Part shown: piece by piece, positions 37,780 to 49,151 of the stretch
Layout: the number at the start of each line of letters is the position of its first letter
Position numbering within the stretch: the stretch's first letter is position 1
Assembly (NCBI GenBank): GCA_013399695.1
Contig: VXAU01004949.1
Span: 132,415-196,414 of the forward strand
Length of the DNA: 64,000 nt
Direction of reading: 5' to 3'
Source of the DNA: Formicarius rufipectus
Lineage: Eukaryota > Chordata > Aves > Passeriformes > Formicariidae
Position numbers and translations under genes: made by a program
The notes under the pieces: model-generated
The model's input: the letters and a program-made list of their open reading frames with translations, nothing else
What the model was told of the DNA's origin: nothing
The model's database searches: none

Positions 37780-37990
37780 AGCCCTTTGGAAGGCAAATTC
37801 AATATCATATAATGAATGTGTCTTGATTGCTCTTTAGCAGGGTACACTAGTTTGCACTGAGCTCTGAGCCGCCATGACAAGACTATTAGCAACTTCAAAA
37901 CAGTTAATTTGAAGCTACCTCAGACTCTCTTCATGTCTAAAAGCTTTTGAAAATATTTTTACTCATACTGTGTACGTTTGATCTGTTTTG
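37780..37990. other. Candidate conserved noncoding element, copy B
   Basis: Low-CpG, ATTA-rich stretch. 37911-37967 resembles 9952-10003, with the identical core atgtctaaaagctttt at 37933-37948 and similar flanks (aagctacctcagactctc vs aagcaacttagctctgct; tttttactcat vs atttactcac). The two could be remnants of one ancient dispersed element. Confidence 0.25.
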
Positions 37991-38291
37991 ATCAAATACA
38001 TGCCCCAAAGTGCCACGATATATTAATGAAGCTTAATAGTTGTTTAACTGAGTCCTACTGTTTAGAGTACCTGAAGCCCCAAGATGCAGCAAACAACAGG
38101 AAACCATGTGCTAAATGTAGCAACATTTCTGACAAGGTCACAGTATGTCCATCTTTGTATATATTTCTGCATTTTCCACATGCTCTGAAACAGGCCATCC
38201 ATTTTCATCTTGAAAGTACAGAAAAGAAAATAAGAGAAGAAAAAAATGAAACACTATAATGCTGCAGTGAAGAATATATTTCTACCAGATT

Positions 38292-38304
38292 ATTTCTTAA
38301 TCAG
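38292..38304. repeat. Left target site duplication of the SINE
   Basis: ATTTCTTAATCAG, identical to 38544-38556 on the other side of the SINE. Confidence 0.9.
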
Positions 38305-38543
38305 TGGCGGACGTTGGCCAAGTGGTGTAAGTCGCCACCTGCAGAGCCGGCTCCTCCTCTGAGGATGCCGGTTCGAATCCCGAGGAAGCCGCTGTTACGG
38401 TCGGAGTGTGCTTGGCCTTGGCAGATGAACCTCGGGAGTAAAGGGGGTGGGGCCAGTTCCGCACACACTGTGCCTCACCTAAAAAATTCACTGCGCAGGC
38501 TTATCCCAAAATCTTCGTTCACGAAGTCTAGCCAACAACACCA
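38305..38543 (+). mobile_element. tRNA-derived SINE, young, full length
   Basis: A 239-bp insertion with perfect 13-bp flanking duplications. The first ~90 bases are tRNA-like, with a D-arm/A box TGGCCAAGTGG (38315-38325), a B box GGTTCGAATCC (38370-38380) and a remnant acceptor stem (ggcgg ... gccgc). The A-to-B spacing of 55 bases is longer than in ordinary tRNAs and fits a class II (Leu/Ser-type) tRNA with a long variable arm. The body is GC- and CpG-rich. The 3' end carries a 5-bp stem hairpin (CTTCG-TTCA-CGAAG, 38515-38528) and stops in 'ccaacaacacca' without poly(A). CpG retention and exact duplications indicate recent insertion. CR1 copies normally lack such clean duplications and L1-driven SINEs end in poly(A), so an RTE-type partner is inferred. 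Confidence 0.92.
38315..38380 (+). promoter_or_regulatory. RNA polymerase III internal promoter (A and B boxes)
   Basis: A box TGGCCAAGTGG matches TRGCNNAGYGG exactly; B box GGTTCGAATCC matches GGTTCGANTCC exactly. Both are intact, so this copy retains a complete type 2 pol III promoter. Confidence 0.9.
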
Positions 38544-38556
38544 ATTTCTTAATCAG
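38544..38556. repeat. Right target site duplication of the SINE
   Basis: Second exact copy of ATTTCTTAATCAG. The site is AT-rich, as is common for target-primed reverse transcription. Confidence 0.9.
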
Positions 38557-39855
38557 GTCTGACTTTATTTGTAGGGGCAGCCTATTTCTTTATTGGAGAT
38601 ATGGCAAGTCTCATATTATGGAGCACTATCATTTCAAAAACAATTTTGATTAATGCAACTCAAAAATTAAACATTTTGAAGCTCCTTCCTTCAAATCCAC
38701 TGAGGAAGTCACAGACAATATGTGTAAACTGTGTAGTGGATGGAAAATGATGAAACATCCCAGAGCATCATTATTCCTCACCACTTCCTGAAATCTGTTC
38801 CTCAAATTCCCCAAACTAAAAAGCCAGCAGATTTACGATTTACCAAGAGGTGCATGGGTTTCTCAGACCATTCACCCAGCTTTATGAGGAAGTGAGGGAT
38901 TACAGAAAACTACACAAGCAGGTCGGCCAAGGTTCACATCTTGACTTCAGTGGAAGTTCAAGGTGACATTTTCCAGATATTTATGGGGAGTTCATCTTGG
39001 AAGATACTCATTTTACAGACAGAAGGTGGAATTTTCTCAAGCAGGTATTACCAGTGTCATGTGCATCCTTGCAGAGTAGCAAAACACTTCTGTCCCATCA
39101 GTGTTTTCAAAGACACTTGGAACATGAAGGAGTAACACTGTGCTCTGTAGGTTAGAGAGGAGAAAGCTGAGACATGCCCTTTTTCACAGGTTCCCAAAGT
39201 GATGTAAGTCTACTTCCCTCCTTTCAACACCAGGAGACTCTTCTGTAGAGTCAACTCTGAGGCAGGAAAGTCCAGAGCTTTGACACTTTCATTAAGGGAT
39301 GTTTGGTTTCCAAAACAAGCTGGTGCAATTCTTCCTGAAGACCTGGAATGCATTGATAACTGTCTTCTACTGTCACAGTATTAAGGTTTATATCAACAGG
39401 AGTGCAGGTGAGAGATTACCTAAATGCAAGTGGTATACTTCAGCTCTAAATCTTTTGCTATTCAGATGGTCAACATACACAACTGTCTAAATGTTCCTTA
39501 TAAAATGCCAGAGGTGTGCATGCTGCTTTACAGATAATTTTTTTAAAATCAGGTCTGGTCCATTGATGACTTCCAGTGTGGATTGGACATTACACATCAA
39601 GGGATGGGAATAACCCAGTTGTGAGTGAGGGCTGAAGGAAGACTGAGAGATCACTCAAAGCTCTTGCATGCACTGGTTGTTTGCATTCTCAGGAGTCATT
39701 TTGACTAGATGTTTAAATGAAGCAGTTTTAAGTTGGGCAGTAGTCTGTTGGCATGAACTAGTTCAGCACTAATTGGAGAATGGTTGTCACAGTTGCTGCA
39801 GATGCTGAATTTCAGTGCATTCAGATATAATATTTGTTGAAAGATAGGATCAGTT
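38557..39855. other. Noncoding stretch
   Basis: Small frames at 38.94-39.49 kb without motifs. Nothing else recognised. Confidence 0.5.
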
Positions 39856-39891
39856 TTCTCTTCATTAATATGTTCTTCTCTTCATTAATAT
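39856..39891. repeat. 16-bp direct repeat with 20-bp period
   Basis: ttctcttcattaatat occurs exactly twice (39856-39871, 39876-39891), separated by gttc. Each copy includes ATTAAT. Confidence 0.85.
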
Positions 39892-41529
39892 TGGTACTTG
39901 CTACAGCTGTTCACAAGTGTTTCCAAAAATGATAACCACTCTTACCCACCCTCATATTGGTATCATACCCTTTCATAATGCTGAAAAAAAATCTGTGTAG
40001 GCAGATTTTCAGATTATCATTGCTCCATTTCTCTGTAGTCTTCATCCAGAGAGGATCTGTCTCCCTTACCTATTGGCCAATAGTAAGTTCTTCAAGGCAA
40101 TTCCACAGGTATTTGGTACATGTGGGAGCACAGTGAAGCTCAGACTCAATTGACACAGTGGGTTACACTCTTCAATACATAGAAAGATATGGCCCTTCAG
40201 ATTTCTGATTTCTATTGCAGTATATATATCTCTGTAATCTAAATGTAAAATCAATTGAGTGAGTGATGCTGAAAGGAATTCATTCTTATAGATCTGTATA
40301 GAACAAGGAAGATTTTTTTACATGATGTGAATCTAGAATTGTCTTGCAATACTTAAAGCAACAGCAAAGCACAGAGTTTACCATTCAGCACAGTGAGCAC
40401 CAGTATATAAAGGAGGAAATGGTACTATAATGTTAATATGTAAACTATTCTAAGTTGAACATGCCTGCAACAGGACCATATTCTTTCTATCTTTCACATG
40501 TGTTTGTTCATTTGGTGCCCACACAACTTTGCAACTGTGAGAAAAGGAAAAAAATATTTTTAGTATAACTCTCTGGAGAAAGAAGTAAAGGTCTTGAGTT
40601 ATTCTGAACATGGCCTGCTGCTGCATCACTCTCACTTCAACCAATCATGAAACTCAAGCTTTTTGCTTCAATAAAAATATAATTTGCCAGGCATAGTTCT
40701 CCATCTGTAAAAGAGAAAGCACAAATCCCATTACCCATAAACAAAATCTGTGGATCTACCTCCCATCTAGAGACTTGGAAAATGTATTCCCATAGGCCTC
40801 CTCCAAGGAAGTTCAGTTATGCTGGTAATTTTAAAACAGATTTAAAGGCAAGACCATAAATTTTAAAATGTAGATGTTAGCACTGGGGTGTGCAAACCAT
40901 GAATCTGGGCAACAACATTTCAGAAAAGAAAAAAATCTCTTAACAAAAGTGATTTGTGCAAGAACATCACTGGTTTAATTTACAGTATCTGTTAAATTGA
41001 ATCAGTTCTGCTGAAATCTTTCAAAGTCTGAAAATCCCTCTCATAAATTCTTTAGTCATGATGGTAAAACCATAACAAGTTTGGAACCATTTGCTAAACT
41101 TTCTTTTATCTTCCTTTCTTGTTTTGTGTTAAAAGACCCTGTAGAAACAGCATCTCTAAGTCACTCTCTGCAGTGTCTATGCTGCAGAAGAGGGATGCCT
41201 TCAGACAGAATTTACAGTAGTACCAGTGTGAAAGTCTGTGACCTATTTACATACTTACCACTTTGCACAATCTGTGGTTGTAAAACATGAATGGTGTGCC
41301 TGCATTTCACATACTAAGACGCACTACTTTATTTTCCTGTAGAGTACTTACTTCCCATCTTCTCTCTTGCACATACTCAGCATCATGTTACACTACCAAC
41401 AAGCTCTAAATGGTTTCCAGAGGCAAAGTGCAATGAACTCAGTGCATGGTGTTTCTAAGAGAACACAGCATAATCCCATTCCGCAGTCCTTCTGTCTGAT
41501 GAGTGTTTATATTCCAAGACATCAGGTCT
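39892..41529. other. Noncoding stretch
   Basis: A MIR-like scrap (ctccatctgtaaaagaga, about 40700) is too short to call. No exon recognised. Confidence 0.45.
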
Positions 41530-41959
41530 ATCTATTGATAGATAGAAGGTAAGGTGGAGATCTCAGAGAGAGCTAATTCCAATAATATTGGAGCTCAGAG
41601 AAGGGTGGATGTGCTCACAGAGTCAGTCAGAGAGGAAAGGTGCTTGTCAACGTGAGATCCGTGTGCTGTGGGGATTCCTGTACCAGTTACAGTAGGTGGG
41701 AATCTATTGGTCTATTTCATTCACTGATGGCCTAGATAGAGAGATCTTCACCTGGGATCCCTTAGGGACTCTTACTGAGGGGTCCTGATCTTTTTGAGTC
41801 AAAGGAAATCTGGAATGTACAATAGATGGAGTCAGAAGTGTGTGTCACCTCATCTTAATCTCTGTCTCTAAACTGAATCAGGATAATTTTAACTCCTCTA
41901 AATTCAGAATTATTACTAACTAGGAGTATCTAGAGTTTGAGTATCAAGTGAGCCAGGAG

Positions 41960-42085
41960 GAAGATGTTTCTAGCCTTAATAATGGTGGATAAACAATAAA
42001 GGAAATAATTTAATAATAGAGATTCTTTGTGTGCTATCGTTCCTTTGGGTCCCGAACAATTGGTGCTGATGCTTGATTACTTTCT
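41960..42085 (+). mobile_element. Possible LTR 3' end with primer-binding-like site
   Basis: AATAAAGG (41994) is followed 55 bases later by 'ctttgggtcccgaaca' and then 'attggtgctgatg'. This resembles the U5 end of an avian endogenous retrovirus LTR followed by a TGGTGC-type primer-binding site. No upstream U3 with TATA and no downstream gag could be recognised. Weak. Confidence 0.2.
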
Positions 42086-45000
42086 CACTTGAAGTTTGCC
42101 AGAGTTCAGGTAAGTGGATTTAAAATAAATGCATTTACAAAGAGGCTTTGCTGGTCCACACAGGGGACATTTGCCAAAAGGTTTATTGGATAACAACTTA
42201 TTCACCTTCTTTGGCAAAGAAACTTTACTCACATATATGCTCCCTTTCTGGTTGTACTTTTGCAAGTCTCAGTTTGCAGAGATACTATCATCAGATTTCT
42301 CCAAACCTTTTGTCATTACAATGAAATCTAGCTTCAAGAGGAAACTTGAATGGCTAAGTTTATTTAAAGTGAGTTTTTTTAATATGCTTTTCACTTTATT
42401 TATGGCAGGAAATACTTTTTTCTTCATGACCGTCTAGCTCTGTGGGCTACAACTCTATGGGTTGTGCATAGCAAGGATCTTTTCTTTCAACTCTATCAAG
42501 AATTCTTCCCATCTGGCAATCAGGAAAGTGTAGAACAACAAACATCAGCTTCAGGAAAAGCTTTTAAGTATCCAACCAACTTTGAGTCTGCATAATAAAG
42601 CTAAAGGAATGGTACAACATATGAAGATCTGTGCTGTATAAACAGATTGCTGTTATATATGTTGCATTGCTGGACTTAGGGCTGCATTAACTTGTTCACA
42701 TGTGACAAAATTTTAACATCCAGGCTTCATGTGCCAGCTGATAAATGATGGGGAACAAATTAAAACCAGTTTAATTTCCATGAAACAACATTGTATCAGG
42801 AGTCTGTCAGTCAGTTGCTGGCACAGGACACTGTCATTATACGAGTGCATTCTGGCTATAAATACTGTTCAGAAACTCTACTTAGAGACCTGGGTCTAGA
42901 GAATTGCTAGTAGGAGGTTTATTTCAAAGTTCATTAGGCTAAAACTTAGCAGACTGATTCTCAGGCCAGATGTGCATTTTTTATTTTAAAAAATTGAATC
43001 AATTTATTTAAACATCTTTGATCTAGGATTTGGCAAACAGCTCACTGTTTTTAAAGTGTCACATGGACGCTTTTGTTTCAAATGTAGGTTAACAGTGACT
43101 TCCTTAGAATAAAAAAAACAATTGGGAAAAAAAAAATAAAAAGGAAACCCAGGCTTGGTAAGCAAAGCCTTCAAGATAGCTGTACTGAAGTCCTACATCT
43201 TCCCTCTTACTCCTCCTCAAGTATTGCTTACAAATGTCAGATAACAAAAATGCATGAACATGCCTTGTAGACTTCTTGCCATGATTCAGTGACAAATTGA
43301 AACCATGCCACCCAATAACAAACCTTGATCTGCAGTGTAATTGCTCTATTTTTCATGGTTTCCTTCTCTGTCCTAGGCATTTCAAATTGCACTGACCTGC
43401 CACCCAGTATTCCAGACAAGTTACCAGTTAGGAGTCCAGCTTTTAAATGAAACAAGATTTTAACTTCAAAATGGCATGAGGAATTTAACTGCTTCAAGAT
43501 GTATCATGTATTGCTAACCAAAGCCTGGAGTGCTACCTAATATATGACATCCCCATGGAAATGTCAGCAAATGCTACTGAAATAATAGAAATAACAGAAA
43601 CTGCCTACAGTAAAGAGAATAAGGGGGAAGATTATAGCTGTATTTATTTCAATACTGAAAACTTTCAAAATAGGTCTGCAAATATAGATAAATTTTTATT
43701 GAATCATGTCATATTTCCAAAGGATTTTGAAGTCTGAACAATATAATTGTCAATACAATATAAAAAAGTGCTTGATCATTAAAATCTGTTTTTCATGGAC
43801 AGCTAGTCTTTTAGAACAGCAATGAGTAAGCCTCAGAAGAGACACAATTTTATGCCAACATCTAAACCCACAGATTTTCTACAGACCTCCTGATAATGTT
43901 AGAGGTCCCTCTTGGTGTTTAGACCTAGCTCAAAGTAGAGGTGCTGCAAATGCTCTACACAGGACCTGAGATCCTTCATGTACACAAGGGTTTAATTTTC
44001 ACTTTCATTAGTGTTTAGGATATAATACCCATTTTCAGCCCAAACTGATACAAAACACACCTTGAAAACATAATTATCTGCCTTTCTCTGCAGGCAGCCT
44101 GGGGCAAGGATGTGTGCCATATAAGCCATTTGGGCACCTTAAGCACTATAATATTTAACTCCCTAAGTGTACCAGAAACAGGGAGAGTCTGTGGCAGAGG
44201 AAAATGCTGGCTAGCCCCAAACACTAAAACTAAACTCCCTAATGCAGACACAACACATGCTCAGGCAGGTTTAGTGCAGTCCAGACATATAGTCTGGCCT
44301 TAACAGAGTAAGCCAGCAGTGCCACTCCGGACTGCCTAAAGAAGGCTGCTGCCCTGCCTGCAGAAGAGGGCATGTGGTTGTGGGATGGTAAGAGCATTCC
44401 TAGGCTGGGAGGATGAGACCATATTGCTCCATCAGACTGAGCTCTTGGGACCTCCTCAAAGTTGGCAGTCGCATGAGTGCCATATGAAACAGCACAAATC
44501 TCTGCCTTCTTGTGCTGCCCTAAGGTAGAAAACAGCATCATTTGTGGGGAAAGACACCTGTTACTCCTAGATGAAATCCATTTTGCCTAGCAGAGATTCT
44601 TTCAACTTCAAAGAGGGGCCAGGTTTTTGAATGCTGTTGGGCTCTTCAGCATTGTTTCTTCATTAACAGTATTAGTAAGGCAGGTGTTTTACCCTGCCTA
44701 GTTGGGGTTTTGTCCCTGGAGAGGTGTAATACAGCAGAGTGGGACAAGGATGCTCAAGTAGTAAATCTTTTACTATTTAAATAGGAAACATTTTTTATGG
44801 GGGATATAGGCAGTGTTTAAAAACTGCAGAGATTAACAGTCCAGGGATCAGATGTAAATGAAGGTTAAGCCTTATGAAAGCTTCTACCTTGGGTTTTTTA
44901 TATTGAGTTTGCTATAGCGACAGAGGCCTTGATGTTTTATAACCCTGACCATATGGTTATGTGGTTTCGCAGAAGAGGCTTTGGCCAAGGGAGGAAGGTT

Positions 45001-46860
45001 GCTGTTACTGCTGCAGTGGAACAAATACATTCAGCTTTCCCATTCTGGTGTGTCCTAACTCACAACATGTGGACACCAATTCTACTGTCTTTATAGGGAA
45101 ATCACATGGGCATTGTTAAATCATTTACTCTGAACTTTGAAAGAGAAAAGTAATAAGGTGATTAAGGACAACCTGAAACTTCTTGATAATGTGACACTGA
45201 GGGAATGGAATCCCCTTTCATTACCAAGCTAGAGTGAGCGCTAGATACTGAGTGCAGGGAAAAGATAGATGGTGGATTTTTCTGAATTTTTTTTTCAATA
45301 GGGCAGCTGCTTATGTTCTTTCCATTATGAGACAGATGCACAAAGCAAGTGGTTCAATGCCTTCTGCAGAGACCTCTATTAGTTTTGAGCTGAAATTGAA
45401 CCATGTTAATTTTAAAGCACTGCAATATAGCCATTTTATTTCCTCCAGCTGTGGGTCTTGACTTTCATCTAGAAAGAGGGAGTAGAAAGACCAGGTGAAA
45501 GAACAACTGGAAAAAAATAAGATACTAGAACTGAAAAAAATTTATTAAAATACTCTATTGCCTTCCCCTGAAAATAAACATGATCCTTGTTGTCCTCTAA
45601 ATATTTAGGATGCCTGATTGAAGAATTCCTTTTACACATGAAAATCTTGTTGGGGTATTAAAAATATGGGGAGTGCCTAGAGTCCTTACAGAGTGCATAT
45701 AGTAAGGCCTGCTATTCCAATTCCTTTCATCATAGGCAGCAGTGGGAAACCTTTGCAAAGACACAAAAGGGAATTGGGTACTTACTTCCTACCCAGTGTC
45801 TAAAACCCCTCTGAACCAATGGAGACCTCTCCTTAGACAAATAACAAACGAACTCTGAAGAACTTATTTCCAGATGTGAAGTAGGATTTATGACACTAGA
45901 AATTCTCAACAAAGACAAAGTACTGGATTTATAGTTCGAGTTTGGATTCTTTCAAAAAGGTTCACTTGCTAGAACGTGGTTGGAGGTTTCTTTGGTAATA
46001 ATTATAGAAGTTAAGATGGAAGAAAAATCAAGAATTAATTGGAAGGTGCCCATGTGTTCTCAGGCATTTGATTTGGTGACATTGATGAAATGGTAGAGAA
46101 AGTAGGTGTTCCTAAAGTATTAGCTCATGCCTTGCAGGAAGTCTAAGGAATTTCATTCTACAGAGAAAACAAAAAGCACCCCTTACTTTAAATTTCTAAT
46201 GAGCTGTGGCACATGGGCACAAAGGATTTAAAACAAAATACACTTTGGTAATGGCTTTATACATGTGCTTTTTTATCATCTACACTAAATAAATGCAGTT
46301 TAATTCATTGTACTTAAATTACACAGTTATTTATTTTGTTATTTTTTGAGACACTGTATCTCAGTCACTATACACTGGTAGTGTGCAATTTAGGTAGTTC
46401 CTGGGATGCTTCACAGTTTGGAAGTGTCAGTTTCAGTGGTCAAATTGTCAAAACATTTGTGTTAGGGCTCTGGTTTTGCCAGAGCAGATACCTTCCATCT
46501 GTACACTGGCTGCAGAATAAGAAGAAATGGCAAGCATTACTGCTAACTCCTAGCAGTGACAGAAGGGTGACCTCCACAAAAGGAATGAGGGGATATAATT
46601 GCCTCACCTTTTAGAGGCCAGAACTACGGCTTTTCTCTGACACCTGTAAATTTCTTCCAGGCTTTCTATGATACCCTGTCTAAGTTTAGAGAACTTAGAA
46701 AAATTTATAACTGAGAGACAAATCTCCTTTAATTTCAAAACAAATTTTAATTAAAATATGATAAATTGAAGGATAGCAGTTATATATGTATTTAATATAA
46801 ACAAAAACAACCAGAACTAAACGAGTAAAAAAAAGAAAAACTCCTGAGCAAAAACCCTTC
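42086..46860. other. Noncoding stretch
   Basis: Frames of up to 102 codons (42129-42437 plus, 44239-44541 minus) with no known domain. A 6-bp-arm inverted repeat CCAGAC/GTCTGG lies at 44281-44297. Otherwise nothing is recognised. Confidence 0.5.
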
Positions 46861-47345
46861 CCCCTCCCCAGTCTGTCCCTGGCGGGCACGGAGGTATCTT
46901 ACAGACCGCGGGTGATGAGATGAGTGGTCACGGCCTGTGCTGGGTTACCCCCGGGGGGTTGGTGGATGGGAAGAAAAAAAACCACTTTGGCGTGTCCCTC
47001 CGAAAAGCAGTGCAAATCTCTCTGTGGAGTCGGTGGGGAGAAAACCTTTCAGGGAGGTCAGAGTGCTGGGGTCCTTTTCCCTCGGCTTGTGGTCTGTTAA
47101 CCTCTGGGCTGCTGCTTCCGATGTAGAGATCCCTCTCGTCTGGGCTGGGCTCCGCTGGGCCCCCCCAGGAAAGGCCCAATGCAAGAGGCGCCCCCGGCTA
47201 GTGATGTCGTAAATAAAAATCCAAAAGGCTTCGTAAATCCAGGAATGGGAAAAAGAAACGTGCGGGGGGAAAAAAAAAACAAATANGGCAATGAATGGAG
47301 ATAGACCCATTTGCCCCTCATTCTGGTGGTGGGGAAAGAAAAATT
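46861..47345 (-). mobile_element. CpG-rich LTR-like island, minus orientation
   Basis: An abrupt CpG- and GC-rich island in AT-rich DNA. On the minus strand it contains CTGCTTTTCGGAGGGACACG followed by CCAAAG (plus 46985-47010), almost identical to 58542-58567 in the plus-strand LTR. It then runs into a T run and a C/G-rich tract. The shared block, matching orientation relative to the T run, and recent-looking CpG content indicate the same LTR family. The boundaries are uncertain. The 134- and 83-codon minus frames here are readings of the repeat. A single N at 47286 marks a difficult homopolymer. Confidence 0.55.
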
Positions 47346-49018
47346 CCATTAGATTCTGAAACTATAACATACCCCAATGCCAAGCCACTAGCAACTCATT
47401 ACATTAGTGCCAACAAAGCCTAGCTCTGGCAAATCAGTGCTTTAGTAGACAATATTAACATACTACACTAAGTAAAACAATTTGTAACAAGCGGGTGTCT
47501 GACACATTTGAAGTTTCATTAAAAAGTTAAAAAAACAAATCAGGCAAAAGGTGGATTTCAAGCTGTGATCTGAAAAAGCACATATGTGCGTGTGTCCTTT
47601 CAAATGAGAAAACTCTTGTTCTTTCCAATGGACGTTCTTCCAAATACGTTCTTTGTATTAATCTTTAGATTACCACTTGACTTACAGTTGTTGGTTTTTA
47701 TCTCAAGAGTTGTAAAAATGCTTGAGCATCTGCCCTAAAATCTGACTTGGAGAGTTCCTGGGTAGACAGTACTCCATAACTTTCACTATATGAGGACTGA
47801 CAGCATGGATGCCTGCATCCCGTCTCTAGGAGCAGGGCTGGAGAGGGACATAGGCAGAGCACAGCCTTCCTGGGAAATGGCAAATGACTAGCCCACTTGG
47901 TCAGTGTACTTGGGCAGAGGAGGAAATGGAAAGCTTGATCTGTTCTGATCATTGCTCACATTGGAGGTGCTTTATAGCTCCTATTGACTATAGTGATTAT
48001 GGATCAAGCTTACAGAACTAAAAGACTAGAGTTAAACCTCGTTTGGGCCAGCATCAAAACAAGTATCAAAAAGACTGTGCAAACCTAGTTGTCTTGGCCT
48101 CCTCTGGAGATTGTGGTCAAGCTATCAGTCTTATGAAAAGGAACATGATCATCCCTAGCCTCCAACACACCAGTGGAGAACTTCAGGATCCAGTGATGCA
48201 ACTGGGAAAATCTTGGGAGCAGTACACTACTAAGAAAAGAAATAATATTAGAAATATTGCTATATCTGTAGAACTTTGTATTGAAAATGGTTTTAAAAGA
48301 CATTTTAGTGTCAATCTTCCAGGACTTCTTAAAGAGTTTTAGTGATGTGCAGAGCTCTCTATTGTTTCTAATTGTTTCTAAGTTTCTGAGAAAATAATAG
48401 AACCCCTACTTAGTCAACTTTACCTGTAGTGGAGCAATGATCACTCCAGCAGTACTGTAGGCAAAAAGGGCTTAAAAATGCATGGGAAGTAATGAAACAA
48501 TTCAGTCTGAATTCAAAGAAAAGAAGAGCCTCTTGGCTATTAGTAAAGAAACACTGGGTCCCAGAACTTGGTGTCCTGAATCTTTAGTTAGCCAAACTCC
48601 ATCTTACTGTTTTATCAAATCTTCTGATCCTGTGGCCATCACATGAACATTTGTATCTGGCATAAATACTTTTCAGATAATGTTGAGTTTTTTCATGTTA
48701 TACCAAAATAGCTGTCCTTTGAGGAAGGCCTCTTCAGTCTGCAGATAATGACTGCCACTCCAGTCACCATGCTATAGCTGTTAGAGCTGTTTTTAATCTG
48801 AACCATGGAAGTCCTGGAGTACTTGGTCTAGCAAAACTATTACCATATAACCGTAACAATAAGTTTCTCTTCACCTAAATTACCGTTAAGAATTTCTTGC
48901 GTTCTTCATAGACCTTTTCATTCAAATTCTTGCTCTTCAGGAAGCTGAAACAGTCCTCTTATCTCAAGAAATGACATGAGCAAAAACCTAAACCAACTTC
49001 TAGACACATGAGTAGGAT
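47346..49018. other. Noncoding stretch
   Basis: A 99-codon plus frame at 48043-48342 and opposed frames lack any recognisable motif. No repeat recognised. Confidence 0.5.
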
Positions 49019-49151
49019 CAGATTCATAAAATCATGGAACAGTTTGTGTTGAAAGGGACCTAAAAGATCACCTCATTCCAAGCCTCCTGCCATGGGCAGG
49101 ATCTTCAACTAGATCAGGTTGTCTGTGGTCCTATTCAACATGCCACTGACT
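49019..49151 (-). mobile_element. CR1 LINE 3' end, minus orientation
   Basis: Reverse-complement CR1 3' UTR: 'aaaatcatggaacagttt' (family: agaatcatagaatggtt), 'gaaagggacctaaaagatca', 'cctcctgccatgggcagg' and 'aactagatcaggttgtctg' in canonical order. 5' truncated after about 130 bases; moderate divergence. Confidence 0.92.

Noticed and set aside
38305..38395. Functional tRNA gene
   Set aside because: A and B boxes are intact but the acceptor and anticodon arms do not pair properly, and the element is flanked by target duplications, so it is a SINE rather than a tRNA gene.
46945..47349. 134-codon minus ORF in the 47 kb island
   Set aside because: Lies in an LTR-like repeat, includes an N, and shows no retroviral protein motif.
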